From assembly GCA_964589625.1 (NCBI GenBank), contig CAZPSH010000013.1:9621-73620 (forward strand): a stretch of 64,000 nt of DNA, in the 5' to 3' direction. A program made the translations under genes and the position numbers. The notes beneath the pieces were generated by a model. The model worked only from the letters and a program-made list of their open reading frames with translations. It was not told the origin of the DNA and made no database searches. Shown in pieces: positions 24,018-32,153 of this stretch. This DNA comes from JBFLVU01 sp964589625. GTDB lineage: Bacteria > Acidobacteriota > UBA4820 > DSQY01. How positions within the stretch are numbered: the first letter of the stretch is position 1; the number at the start of each line of letters is the position of its first letter.

Positions 24018-24982
24018 TACGGCCGCTCGCGAGGCTCCCCAAGGTCGAGCTCCACCTGCATCTGGAGGGGTGCCTCACTCCCTCGGAGGCGGCGCACCTG
24101 GCGCGGCGGGCCCGGTCCGGAAAGGTATCGGAAGACGTTGCGTCCCTCTACCGGCACGCCTCCTTCGCCGAGTTCCTCCGGCACTTCGGGGCCCTCCTGG
24201 ACCTCTTTCGCGGGCCCGAGGACCTCGTGTGGCTCTTTCGGCGGACGGCGGCGAGGCTGAGGCGCCAGAGGGTGCTGCATGCGGAAATCCGGGTGTCCCC
24301 CTCGGTGTGGGAGAGGCACGGGCTGGAGCCTCGCGCCTGTCTGAAGGGTCTCCTGGACGAATCTCGCCGCGCGCCCCTCTCGATCCTCTTCGTGGTGGAC
24401 GCGGTCCGACAGTGGGACCGTTCCCTGTTGGCTCGGGACCTGGATCTCGCCACCGAGCACCGCCGAGACGGGGTCTGCGCCTTCGGCCTGGGGGGGGACG
24501 AAAAGGCCGCACCCGCCGTTCTCTTCAAGGACCTCGCCGAGGCCTGCCGGGCGGCCCGCCTGCCCGTGCTGCCCCACGCCGGGGAGGTGGGCGGTGCCGG
24601 AGAGGTCGTGGCGGCCCTGGGCGTTTTCGACCCCCCGAGGGTGGGGCACGGGATCGGGGCCGCCGAGGACCCGGAGGCGCTGAAGACCGTCGCCCGGTCA
24701 GGCGTTCACCTGGAGGTATGCCCCACCAGCAACCGGTGCACGGGGGCCGTTCCACGGGGCGCGCGGCATCCGCTTCGGGAGCTTTGGCAGGCGGGCGTGA
24801 GCCTGTCCCTGAACACGGATGACCCGGCCCTCTTCTCCACGACCCTCAACCGCGAACTGGCCTGGGCGCAGGCCCGCGCCGGATGGACCGTCCAGGACGC
24901 GGTCCGGTCCCAGAGGCTGGCCGCCCGGGCTTCGCTTCTTCCTTCGGGCCACCGGAGGGACCTGGAGTCTCGGCTCTGGTGA
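24014..24982 (+). CDS. Adenosine-deaminase-family amidohydrolase
   Basis: A TIM-barrel zinc deaminase of the adenosine/aminodeoxyfutalosine/adenine deaminase family (322 residues). PKVELHLHLEGCLTP gives the first two zinc His. GLGGDEKAAP, LPVLPHAGEVGG (third zinc His and catalytic Glu), GHGIGAAEDP (catalytic His) and LSLNTDDPALF (zinc and catalytic Asp) are all in order. The start is TTG 24014, sharing TTGA with the preceding stop; no ATG or GTG lies before the conserved core. Members of this family act on adenosine, adenine or, in the futalosine menaquinone pathway, 6-aminodeoxyfutalosine; sequence alone does not decide which. Confidence 0.88.
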   Translation: MIRPLARLPKVELHLHLEGCLTPSEAAHLARRARSGKVSEDVASLYRHASFAEFLRHFGALLDLFRGPEDLVWLFRRTAARLRRQRVLHAEIRVSPSVWERHGLEPRACLKGLLDESRRAPLSILFVVDAVRQWDRSLLARDLDLATEHRRDGVCAFGLGGDEKAAPAVLFKDLAEACRAARLPVLPHAGEVGGAGEVVAALGVFDPPRVGHGIGAAEDPEALKTVARSGVHLEVCPTSNRCTGAVPRGARHPLRELWQAGVSLSLNTDDPALFSTTLNRELAWAQARAGWTVQDAVRSQRLAARASLLPSGHRRDLESRLW

Positions 24983-25074
24983 AGGTTCTTCCCCTTGAGC
25001 CCGGGGAAGGGGCGGAGCGGACCGTCCCTGTTTGAGCCGGCTCGGTAGTACTATCAAGGAGCCTGGAGGCGGAG

Positions 25075-25809
25075 ATGCTCGATCCGAATCTTGGAGAGGA
25101 CGATCTGTTCGGGCGCATCGGCTCGCTCCCGCCTCCCGACCTGGACGCGGTACCCGATCACCCTTCGGCCCGGGAGCGGCACCTCCTGAAGCTCCTGTCC
25201 CGTCCGGACGCTTTCGAGGCGACTCTCCAGAGGATCGCCCGGAGCCGCTGGGCCCGGTCATCGAGGGTCCAATTTGGATTGGTGAACCACCCGTCCACCC
25301 CTGCCGGGGAGTCTATGAACCTCGTGAAGTTCCTTTCCTGGCGGGACCTGAACCTCACGCTTCAGAATTTCCGGATCGCCTCGGAGGTCCGCCACCAAGC
25401 CGAGGCGGTCCTCCTCCAGCGACTCCCTTCCCTCGCCCTGGGGGAGAAGGTCACCCTCGCGAGGACGGCCGCCGGACAGGCCCTCAAGAGCCTCCGCGTC
25501 GAGAAGGACCCCCGGGTTGTGAAGGGACTCCTGGAAAACGGCCGTCTGGTCGAGGAGGACGTCCTCTTCCTCGTGAATCAGCCCCGCACGCCTCAGCCCG
25601 TGCTCGAGACCGTGGCCCGCGACCCCAAGTGGTCCTGCCGGAAAGAGGTGCGCCTCGCCCTCCTAAGAAACCCGAGCGCCCCCCTCTCCGCCGTGTTGCC
25701 GTTTATCACGTCCCTCAACCTCGTGGATCTGAGAAACCTCCTGACCGACGCCAAGGTGCCGCTCGCCGTGCGGCGCATGATCCGGACTCGAATGGGGAAG
25801 GAACCATGA
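25075..25809 (+). CDS. HEAT-like repeat protein of unknown function
   Basis: 244 residues, helical throughout, with no signal peptide. Short units contain a recurring asparagine-proline or similar turn (VNHPSTPAGESMNLVKFLSWRDLNL, RLALLRNPSAPLSAVLPFITSLNLVDLRNLL). The same arrangement recurs in the protein encoded at 26723-27874, so the two are probably paralogues. The stop overlaps the RodZ-like start (ATGA). No enzymatic motif is seen; a scaffold role is likely but unproven. Confidence 0.82.
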   Translation: MLDPNLGEDDLFGRIGSLPPPDLDAVPDHPSARERHLLKLLSRPDAFEATLQRIARSRWARSSRVQFGLVNHPSTPAGESMNLVKFLSWRDLNLTLQNFRIASEVRHQAEAVLLQRLPSLALGEKVTLARTAAGQALKSLRVEKDPRVVKGLLENGRLVEEDVLFLVNQPRTPQPVLETVARDPKWSCRKEVRLALLRNPSAPLSAVLPFITSLNLVDLRNLLTDAKVPLAVRRMIRTRMGKEP

Positions 25810-26726
25810 CTCGGGAGGAATGCCAAGCCTTCGGACAGGAACTCGTCCGCCTGCGCAAGGAGCGCGGCGTCGGCCTCGACGAGATCACCAGGGACACGAA
25901 GATCCGGCGCCAGGTCATCGAGGCCTTCGAGGCCGGCCGCTTCGAGGAACTCCCGCCGGAGGTCTTCGCGGTGGGGTTTCTCCGGGCCTACGCGGAGAAG
26001 CTCGGAACGCCGGCCGATCCCCTCGTGAGCCGGTACAGGAAAATCCTCCGGCCAGCACCGGAGCTCCCGCCCGCATCGCGGCGCGCCCGCGGTGGGAGGG
26101 GGCGGGCCCCAAAGGTCGCGGCCCTCTGGGCCATCGCGTTCTTCCTGGCCAGCGCCATTGCGGCCTTCTGGCTAATGGGCTGGTGGCCCTTCGAAGGGAT
26201 GGGTCCCATCCCCCCGGAGGAGCCACGATCCGCCTCGGCGGAAGGATCGGTCGTCCCGATCCCCACCCCCCCGTCGGAACCTGCCCGGGATGCCTCCTCC
26301 GGAGAGACGCATTCGTCGGCGCTCTCCTCGGGGCCAGAGGCAGCAGGGATCGGGGGGGGTGAGGCTGCGCCCGCTCCAGAGGCGGAGGGGGTGCCCCCTC
26401 TGGGGGAGCCCAATGCGAATCCGGAGCCGCCCGCCCCGCCGCAGGCAGCCCGCGGTCCCGCCTCCGAACCGCCCGTGGGGGGCGACCTGGTCCTGGTCTT
26501 TTCCGAACCGTGCTGGATCGAACTGAGGGGTGACGGACAGCGCCTTCTGAGGCGCGAGGTGGCTCCGGGAGAACGGCTCGCCTTCCAAGGCTCCGACTTC
26601 AAGGCCGACATCGGGAACGCGGCGGGCCTGCAGGTCTTCTACCGCGGTCGAGCCGTACCCCTCCCAGGCGGACGGGGCCAAGTCCTGAAGGATGTCCGGC
26701 TCTCTATCCCGCAGGGCCCCCCATGA
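25806..26726 (+). CDS. RodZ-like helix-turn-helix membrane protein
   Basis: 306 residues with RodZ architecture. A cytoplasmic HTH_25/Xre domain fills residues ~7-75 (GQELVRLRKERGVGLDEITRDTKI, then FEELPPEVFAVGFLRAYAEKLG). A basic stretch precedes one transmembrane helix (~104-125, VAALWAIAFFLASAIAAFWLMG). A Pro/Glu/Ala-rich periplasmic linker leads to a C-terminal DUF4115-type beta domain (LVLVFSEPCWIELRGDGQRLL to the end). RodZ links MreB to the envelope, but here no mre genes are nearby. The gene is coupled by ATGA overlaps to HEAT-like genes on both sides, so a distinct role with those partners is possible. Confidence 0.85.
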   Translation: MTREECQAFGQELVRLRKERGVGLDEITRDTKIRRQVIEAFEAGRFEELPPEVFAVGFLRAYAEKLGTPADPLVSRYRKILRPAPELPPASRRARGGRGRAPKVAALWAIAFFLASAIAAFWLMGWWPFEGMGPIPPEEPRSASAEGSVVPIPTPPSEPARDASSGETHSSALSSGPEAAGIGGGEAAPAPEAEGVPPLGEPNANPEPPAPPQAARGPASEPPVGGDLVLVFSEPCWIELRGDGQRLLRREVAPGERLAFQGSDFKADIGNAAGLQVFYRGRAVPLPGGRGQVLKDVRLSIPQGPP

Positions 26727-27874
26727 CGCACCCGGTACTCGAGCACATCCTCGCGGGAGACGTTCCGGCCAACGTCAAGTTGGCCGCGGCCCGGGGCGCC
26801 CTCCCCATCCCCCGGGAGGAACTCATCGAACTGTGGGTCCAGTTGAGGGCAGACGAGGACGGAGAGGTCCGTCTGGCGTGCAAGGAGAGCCTGGCGGGAG
26901 TCTCCGAGGCGGAGTGGCTCGACCTCCTGCCGGACCATCCCTTCAGCGCCTCGGTCCTGGACTTCGCCGTGCGGATTCTGGGCAGGAACGCCAAACTGCT
27001 CGACGCGGTCCTTCGGAACAAGGGGGTACCCACAGAAACGCTCGAATGGCTGGCTCAGCAGGGAACGGGAGAAGCCCTCGACCGCGTCCTGGACAACCAG
27101 ATTCGTATCCTGGAGGCTCCCTCCATCTTGGTGGGCCTTCTGGCCAATCCGGGGCTGAATCCCACCCAGGTGCGCCGGATCTTCGACATGGCCGAGCAGT
27201 TCTTCCGGGACCACCACGAAATCCCGTCCCTCCTGGAACTCCGGTTCGGACTGAAGGTCGGGATGGCGGGAGGAGACTTCGCCCGGAGGGCGGAGGCGCC
27301 GGCCTCCGTGGAGCCGCCTCCCGCTGCCGAGGAGGCACCGCCAGAAATACCAGAAATCCTGGAGTCCAAGGCGGAAATCCTTGGGGTCGGGGACATTCCG
27401 GAGTACGCCTTTCGCGACGAACCGCTCACCACGGAGAAGTTCCGGAACCTCTACCAGCAGATCCTGGTCATGTCGGTGCCGGCCAAGGTCGAGCTGGCCC
27501 TCAAGGGAAACAAGGAGGCCCGCGGGCTGTTGATCCGCGACAGCAACAAGGTGGTCCAGGAGGCCGTCCTCGACTCCCCGAAACTTACGGAGGTGGAGAT
27601 CGAGACCATCGTACGGATGCGGATCCTCTCAGAGGACCTCTTCCGGAAGATCGAGCGGAACAAGGACTGGATGAAGCGGTACTCGATCATGAAGGCCTTC
27701 ATAACCAACCCGAAGGTACCCGCCGGACTGACCTTGAAGTACGTTTCACGGCTGGCGGATCAAGACCTCAGGCTTCTGACCAAGGATAGGAACGTGAGCG
27801 AGGTCCTGAGGAGGGAGGCCAAGAAGATGTACGACTTGCGCCACGCCCAGAAAGGCCCATCCTTCAGGAAGTGA
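26723..27874 (+). CDS. HEAT-like repeat protein of unknown function
   Basis: 383 residues. The N-terminal half has helical repeats with asparagine-centred turns (VLRNKGVPTETLEWLAQQG, LLANPGLNPTQVRRIFDMAEQF). After an acidic/Pro-rich linker at ~190-215, the C-terminal half has ALKGNKEARGLLIRDSNKVV, SPKLTEVEIETIVRMRILSEDLFRKIERNKDWM and TNPKVPAGLTLKYVSRLADQDLRLLTKDRNV. I have seen this C-terminal arrangement in acidobacterial and deltaproteobacterial proteins of unknown function. It starts within the RodZ-like stop (ATGA). Confidence 0.82.
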   Translation: MTHPVLEHILAGDVPANVKLAAARGALPIPREELIELWVQLRADEDGEVRLACKESLAGVSEAEWLDLLPDHPFSASVLDFAVRILGRNAKLLDAVLRNKGVPTETLEWLAQQGTGEALDRVLDNQIRILEAPSILVGLLANPGLNPTQVRRIFDMAEQFFRDHHEIPSLLELRFGLKVGMAGGDFARRAEAPASVEPPPAAEEAPPEIPEILESKAEILGVGDIPEYAFRDEPLTTEKFRNLYQQILVMSVPAKVELALKGNKEARGLLIRDSNKVVQEAVLDSPKLTEVEIETIVRMRILSEDLFRKIERNKDWMKRYSIMKAFITNPKVPAGLTLKYVSRLADQDLRLLTKDRNVSEVLRREAKKMYDLRHAQKGPSFRK

Positions 27875-27921
27875 CCGGGCAGGCCCTTGAAAGCCGCCCC
27901 GGCCTGGGATACCCTTTGACC

Positions 27922-28575
27922 ATGAATTCGGGGAAGACATTCTATGACGTTCTCGGTGTGGCGCCCCAGGCGAGCCAGGCCGAAATCGTGCGCGTGTTCC
28001 GGGAGGTCGTGCGGGAACGTCATCCGGACCGGTTCATGGAGCCCGACCAGAAACGGGAGGCGGAGGTCTTCCTCAAGGAGGTCACGGAGGCCTTCAACAC
28101 CCTCTGCCGGCCCCACCTGAGGGCCAAGTACGACGAGACCATCCGGGAGTCGGAAACCAAGGCGGTCGTCAAGCCCGCCGCCGAGCAAGTCCGCGAACTC
28201 GTCCAGGCGGGCAAGGCTCGCCATCGCCAGGGAGATCCAGGCGGGGCGCTGGCCTGCTTTGACCATGCGCTGCGGATTGACGCGGAGAATGCCGAAGCCC
28301 TGTTCAACGCGGGGATGGTCCGCCTTAAAAACCCGCGGTGGCGGGCCCAGGGGAGCCTCCAGGTCGAGGCCGCCATCGAGAGGGACCCCTTCGCCGTTCC
28401 CTACGTGACCGCGTACGCGCAGTTCCTGCTGGAAAACGGCCAGAACCTCAGGGCCCAGAGGCTCCTCGAAACCGCCCTGGAGACCAACAGGGACGATGAA
28501 AAGCTCCTTGCGCTTCTCGAGCAGTCCCGGGGAGGCAAGCCCGGCGCCGGATTCTCCCTCTTCGGAAAGAAATGA
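27922..28575 (+). CDS. J-domain protein with TPR region
   Basis: 217 residues. Residues 6-70 form a DnaJ J-domain (TFYDVLGVAPQASQAEIVRVFREVVRERHPDRF) with the HPD motif at 34-36, which stimulates DnaK ATPase. Residues ~95-205 are TPR-like (GDPGGALACFDHALRIDAENAEALFNAGMV, YAQFLLENGQNLRAQRLLETAL). There is no zinc-finger region, so it is a type III J-protein that may direct DnaK to specific clients. The stop overlaps the PP2C start (ATGA). ATG 27922 is chosen as the last start before the J-domain; its ribosome site is weak. Confidence 0.88.
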   Translation: MNSGKTFYDVLGVAPQASQAEIVRVFREVVRERHPDRFMEPDQKREAEVFLKEVTEAFNTLCRPHLRAKYDETIRESETKAVVKPAAEQVRELVQAGKARHRQGDPGGALACFDHALRIDAENAEALFNAGMVRLKNPRWRAQGSLQVEAAIERDPFAVPYVTAYAQFLLENGQNLRAQRLLETALETNRDDEKLLALLEQSRGGKPGAGFSLFGKK

Positions 28576-29339
28576 CCATGCAGATTCGCTCGTACGGCAC
28601 CACGGACGTAGGGAGAAAGCGCACCAACAACGAGGACGCCTTTGCCATCCGCCCCGATCGCGGCCTCTACGTGGTCGCCGACGGGATGGGGGGCCATTCC
28701 TCGGGAGAGGTGGCGGCGCAACTGGCTGTGGGGGAGATCCTGGCGTTCTTCGAAAACGGGGCGCTTTCCGAGGATTCCACCTGGCCCTACGCCTACGACG
28801 AGAACCTCTCCTTTGCCGCCAACAAGCTCCTCACGGCGGTGGCTCTGGCCAACGAGAAGATCCAGGCTTACGCGTCTCAACATCCCGAATCCAGGGGCAT
28901 GGGGACCACCATCGTCGCCGTCCTCGTGGACGGAGACAAACTCGTCGTGGGCCACGTAGGCGACAGCCGCGCCTACCTTCACTCCCATGACGCCTTCCGG
29001 CTCCTTACGCACGACCATTCCTGGGTCGGGGAGCAGGTCCGCCAGGGCTTTCTTACCGAGGCCGAGGCGGTGAACCACCCCTTCCGCAACGTCATCACCA
29101 AGGCCCTCGGCACACGGGAGCAGGCCCAGGCCGACCTGCTGGACCTTCCCCTTGCCGTGGGCGAGCGGCTCCTGCTCTGTTCCGACGGTCTCAACAGCAT
29201 GGTGAGGGATGAGGAGATCCGAGAAGTTCTCGATCGGGGCCTGGACCTCGAAGCCTCCTGCCAGGCCCTGGTGGCCCTCGCGAACGAGCACGGCGGGGAA
29301 GACAACGTCACCGTCATCCTGCTCGAGCGCCAGGCCTGA
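28572..29339 (+). CDS. PP2C-family serine/threonine protein phosphatase
   Basis: A metal-dependent (PPM) phosphatase of 255 residues, similar to PrpC/Stp. Motifs in order: GRKRTNNEDAF (metal and phosphate binding), LYVVADGMGGHSSGEVAA, MGTTIVAVLVDG, VGHVGDSRAYL, LLTHDHSWV, LLLCSDGLNSMV and GGEDNVTVILL (last metal Asp). Usually it reverses the action of a Hanks-type kinase, but no kinase gene is in the window. It is translationally coupled to the J-domain/TPR gene. A second ATG at 28578 is possible. Confidence 0.95.
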   Translation: MTMQIRSYGTTDVGRKRTNNEDAFAIRPDRGLYVVADGMGGHSSGEVAAQLAVGEILAFFENGALSEDSTWPYAYDENLSFAANKLLTAVALANEKIQAYASQHPESRGMGTTIVAVLVDGDKLVVGHVGDSRAYLHSHDAFRLLTHDHSWVGEQVRQGFLTEAEAVNHPFRNVITKALGTREQAQADLLDLPLAVGERLLLCSDGLNSMVRDEEIREVLDRGLDLEASCQALVALANEHGGEDNVTVILLERQA

Positions 29340-29428
29340 GGTAGTCCCTCGGCATCGGGAAGGCCCTTCTTCGGCGTCGGCTCTTCCCTCGCCGGAGGGC
29401 GGTCGCTGAAGTCCCCTTGAGGTCACCC

Positions 29429-30673
29429 ATGAGGGTGCTGCTGATCTCCGCCAACACCGAACGGAGCCACATGCTGACGCTGCCGCTCGGACTGGACCTC
29501 GTGGCGGAAGCCACGCGCCGCGCCGGCCACGAGGTGGCGTTTCTGGACCTGCTCGCGGCCTCCGATCCCCGTCAGGTGCTCGGGGAGATGCTGACCTCCA
29601 CGCAACCGGAGGTCATCGGAATCTCCATCCGCAACATCGACGACCAGAATCGGCAGGAGCCCCATTTCCTGCTGGATGAGGCGAAGTGGGTGGTGGCAGG
29701 GTGCCGGGCGGCCTCTGCTGCTCCCATCGTCCTCGGCGGTGCGGGTTTCAGCATCTTCCCCCGGGAGGTGTTGGCCTACCTGAAGGCCGACTTCGGCATT
29801 CGAGGAGACGGGGAGAGGGCCTTCCCGATGCTGCTGGAGTGCGTGCGAAAGGGGTTGGATCCCAGGGCCATCCCCGGTGTCCACGTCTTCGGGGAGGGGG
29901 TGGACCGCGGAAGGGCCGAGGTTGATGATCTCGACGTCCTGGCCCTCTGGGATGCAACTCTCCTAGAGAACAGGCGAGACAATCCCGATGCGATCTGGCT
30001 GCCCATCCAGAGCAGGCGGGGATGTCCCAATGACTGCTCTTATTGTTCCACCTCAACCATTCAAGGCCGCCGCATTCGGTGCCGCTCCTCCGCCCTCGTC
30101 GCCGATGAGCTCACAGCGCTCGAAAGGAGGGGGTTCCACCGCTTCTACTTTGTGGACAACTCCTTCAACCTTCCCGATTCGCAAGCCTTCGACCTCTGTC
30201 GGGAGATCAAGGCGCGGCACCTGGCGATCACGTGGCGGTGCATCCTCTACCCGCACCTCCTGAGCGAAGGATTGGTTCGGGCCATGGCAGAGGCGGGCTG
30301 CACGGAGGTCAGCCTGGGGTTCGAGAGCGGCTCCACGCGGGTGCTGGCCGAAATGAACAAGCGCTTCCGGGTCGAAGATGTGCGCCGCGCCTCCGAACTG
30401 ATCGCGGCCTACGGCATTCGCCGCATGGGCTTTCTCCTGCTCGGCGGACCGGGCGAGACGCGCGAGACCGTGGAGGAGAGCCTGGCCTTCGCGCGTTCGC
30501 TCCACTTGGACGAACTCAAGATCACCGTGGGCATCCGCATCTATCCGGGCACGCCTCTTGCGAGGCGGGCCGTGGAAGAGGGGCTCCTTTGTCCGGAGGA
30601 GAGCCTGCTCCAGCCGACCTTCTACTTGGCCCCAGGATTGGAGCCTTGGATTCACGAAGCCGTTCGGGCATGA
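29429..30673 (+). CDS. B12-binding-domain radical SAM protein
   Basis: 414 residues. The N-terminal ~150 residues are a B12-binding-type Rossmann domain (RVLLISANTERSHM, LPLGLDLVAEATRRAGHEVAFLD, VIGISIRNIDDQN). The radical SAM core begins with CPNDCSYC (C199, C203, C206, binding the [4Fe-4S] cluster), followed by FVDNSFNLP, GCTEVSLGFESGS and MGFLLLGGPGETRETVEES. The family includes methylases and ring-forming enzymes; the substrate is not evident and no biosynthetic partners are adjacent. Start ATG 29429 has TTGAGGT upstream; TTG 29417 is less likely. Confidence 0.88.
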   Translation: MRVLLISANTERSHMLTLPLGLDLVAEATRRAGHEVAFLDLLAASDPRQVLGEMLTSTQPEVIGISIRNIDDQNRQEPHFLLDEAKWVVAGCRAASAAPIVLGGAGFSIFPREVLAYLKADFGIRGDGERAFPMLLECVRKGLDPRAIPGVHVFGEGVDRGRAEVDDLDVLALWDATLLENRRDNPDAIWLPIQSRRGCPNDCSYCSTSTIQGRRIRCRSSALVADELTALERRGFHRFYFVDNSFNLPDSQAFDLCREIKARHLAITWRCILYPHLLSEGLVRAMAEAGCTEVSLGFESGSTRVLAEMNKRFRVEDVRRASELIAAYGIRRMGFLLLGGPGETRETVEESLAFARSLHLDELKITVGIRIYPGTPLARRAVEEGLLCPEESLLQPTFYLAPGLEPWIHEAVRA

Positions 30674-30757
30674 GCCGGCGGCGGAGAAACGCCCGTGCGC
30701 GGGGTCGTGTGGAGGGGTGGGAACGACGTCGGCGCGAGGCCGGCATTTCTCCCGAGG

Positions 30758-30786
30758 TTGACGGACCGGGCGATCCTTTCTAGAAT
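30758..30786 (+). promoter_or_regulatory. Sigma70-type promoter for tRNA-Leu
   Basis: TTGACG (30758-30763), a 17-base spacer and TAGAAT (30781-30786). The predicted start is 2-4 bases before the mature tRNA 5' end. Confidence 0.6.
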
Positions 30787-30795
30787 GGCCCCTTG

Positions 30796-30882
30796 GCCGA
30801 AGTGGCGGAACCGGTAGACGCAGTGGACTCAAAATCCACCGGCCGCAAGACCATGGGGGTTCGAGTCCCCCCTTCGGCACCA
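30796..30882 (+). tRNA. tRNA-Leu (anticodon CAA)
   Basis: 87 bases with encoded CCA. The acceptor stem GCCGAAG pairs with CTTCGGC. The D stem is GCG/CGC, the anticodon stem GTGGA/TCCAC, and the loop CTCAAAA gives anticodon CAA at 30830-30832. A long type II variable arm and a perfect GGGGG-TTCGAGT-CCCCC T arm complete the structure. It reads UUG codons. Its last 25 bases are repeated exactly at 31201-31225. Confidence 0.97.
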
Positions 30883-30888
30883 AGGAAG

Positions 30889-30917
30889 CCAAGAGGGAGG
30901 CTCCGCCCCCCTCTTGG
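30889..30917 (+). terminator. Strong hairpin directly after tRNA-Leu
   Basis: CCAAGAGGG (30889-30897) pairs with CCCTCTTGG (30909-30917) across an 11-base loop. It has no U tract. It may end or protect the tRNA transcript, or it may be part of the adjoining repeat element. Confidence 0.4.
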
Positions 30918-31200
30918 CGCTTCGCTCCCTGCGGTCGCTCCGCTGAACTCCTCGGGGAGAGGTTGGCGCTCCAGCCGAAGTGAATTCGGCTTCGCGCCGA
31001 TTTCTTCGCGCTTCCGTCCATTTGCGCCCGCAGGGGGGGCGAGAAGGGCGGGAAACGGCGTAGGCCCGCCGCGAGGACGCGAGCGAAGAGCGAGCGTTCG
31101 CAGCGGAGCGGGGCAAGCCGAGGGACCCGCCCCGGGAACCGTGGGCGGCCTTGAAACGCAGCCGCGAGACTCGCGAGCGGCGAGGCTTCTAGGCCGCGCA

Positions 31201-31225
31201 GGTTCGAGTCCCCCCTTCGGCACCA
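31201..31225 (+). repeat. Exact 25-base duplicate of the tRNA-Leu 3' end
   Basis: Identical to 30858-30882, covering part of the T arm, the acceptor 3' strand and CCA. The sequence before it breaks the T stem (GCAGG against CCCCC), so this is not a functional tRNA. The pair forms direct repeats 343 bases apart, like the attachment-site duplication left by an element that integrates into a tRNA gene, or a decayed second tRNA copy. Confidence 0.85.
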
Positions 31226-31239
31226 GGAATCCGACTCGG

Positions 31240-31263
31240 GTGGGGAGGGGAGGCCCTCCCCAC
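31240..31263. terminator. Strong GC-rich hairpin
   Basis: GTGGGGAGGG (31240-31249), loop GAGG, CCCTCCCCAC (31254-31263): ten perfect pairs. It lies about 100 bases beyond the fabG stop (leftward) and 14 bases after the tRNA-end duplicate (rightward). It has no U tract on either strand. Confidence 0.4.
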
Positions 31264-31361
31264 GGGTGTTTCCGGGCCCGGCGAAGGCACGAGAAGGGCG
31301 AAGTCAAGGCGGAGCCCGGCGGGATAGGCGTGGCCGCCATGCCCCGATGGACGAAACCGGG

Positions 31362-32105
31362 CTACATGTACATTCCGCCGTTCACCGAGAGGGTCTGGCC
31401 CGTGATGTAAGAGGCGTCATCGCTCAGCAGAAAGGCCACGGCGCACGCGATGTCCTCGGCGCTTCCGAATCGTTTCATGGGGATGATCGAGGCCATCTGC
31501 TCCTTCTGCTGCTCGGTGAGCTTGTCGGTCATGGCCGTCACGATGAACCCGGGAGCCACGGCGTTGCAGGTGATGTTTCGGCTGGCCAGCTCGCGAGCGG
31601 TCACCTTGGTGAGCCCGATGATGCCGGCCTTGCTGGCCACATAGTTGGCCTGGCCCGCATTTCCCATGAGACCCACCACGGAGGCGATGTTGACGATGCG
31701 GCCGAAGCGCTCGGCCATCATGGGTTTGAGGGCGGCCTGGCTGAGGTTGAAGGTGCCCGTCAGGTTGACGGAAAGGACGGCGTCCCAGTCCTCCGGCCGC
31801 ATGCGCATCAGCAGGGCATCGCGTGTTATGCCCGCGTTGTTGACCAGCAGATCAAGGCGCCCGGCCTGCTCCAAGACCATCTGGACGGCCGCTTCGCAGG
31901 AGGCGCGGTCGGAGACGTTGAGCTCCAGGGGGATGACCTTCAGGCCTCGGGCGGATAGCGCTTGCGCGGATTGGGTCATGCCCGCGAGATTGAGGTCGCC
32001 GCCGAAAACGGTGGCACCCTCGCCGGCCAGCTTCTCCACGATAGCGAGGCCTATTCCCTGGGCCGCTCCGGACACGAGCGCTACGCGATCTGAAAAACGA
32101 GCCAT
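31362..32105 (-). CDS. fabG: 3-oxoacyl-[acyl-carrier-protein] reductase
   Basis: An SDR-family reductase (247 residues) for the NADPH-dependent reduction step of fatty-acid elongation. VSGAAQGIGLAI is the cofactor site, LVNNAGITRDALLMRM the conserved NNAG region, and NIASVVGLMGNAGQANYVASKAG holds the Ser-Tyr-Lys catalytic residues. The C-terminus ITGQTLSVNGGMYM is typical of FabG. GGGAGG precedes the ATG. It is the last gene of the yceD-rpmF-plsX-fabHDG operon; acpP, which commonly follows, is absent here. Confidence 0.97.
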   Translation of the reverse strand: MARFSDRVALVSGAAQGIGLAIVEKLAGEGATVFGGDLNLAGMTQSAQALSARGLKVIPLELNVSDRASCEAAVQMVLEQAGRLDLLVNNAGITRDALLMRMRPEDWDAVLSVNLTGTFNLSQAALKPMMAERFGRIVNIASVVGLMGNAGQANYVASKAGIIGLTKVTARELASRNITCNAVAPGFIVTAMTDKLTEQQKEQMASIIPMKRFGSAEDIACAVAFLLSDDASYITGQTLSVNGGMYM

Positions 32106-32153
32106 GTTTGCCTCCCTCGGTGTGTGGGTGTAGTGTGGGGGCCCTTCCCCCGC

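Larger units (their letters stand above)
30883..31361. other. Structured non-coding stretch downstream of tRNA-Leu
   Basis: 479 bases between the tRNA and the fabG stop with no believable protein. It contains a 9-base-pair hairpin 6 bases after the tRNA (30889-30917), a run of short inverted GAGCGAAG/CTTCGCTC-type words (about 30918-30955 against 31076-31110), an exact copy of the tRNA 3' end (31201-31225) and a 10-base-pair hairpin (31240-31263). It looks like a small inserted or duplicated element and not a gene. Confidence 0.6.

Noticed and set aside
30883..31225. A complete second tRNA gene ending at 31225
   Set aside because: The T stem is broken, the possible 5' acceptor strand near 31118 gives an over-long molecule, and no anticodon arm can be formed.
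30883..31361. A protein-coding gene across the tRNA-downstream stretch
   Set aside because: The open frames run straight through the tRNA and its repeats, with no ribosome site and low-complexity translation.
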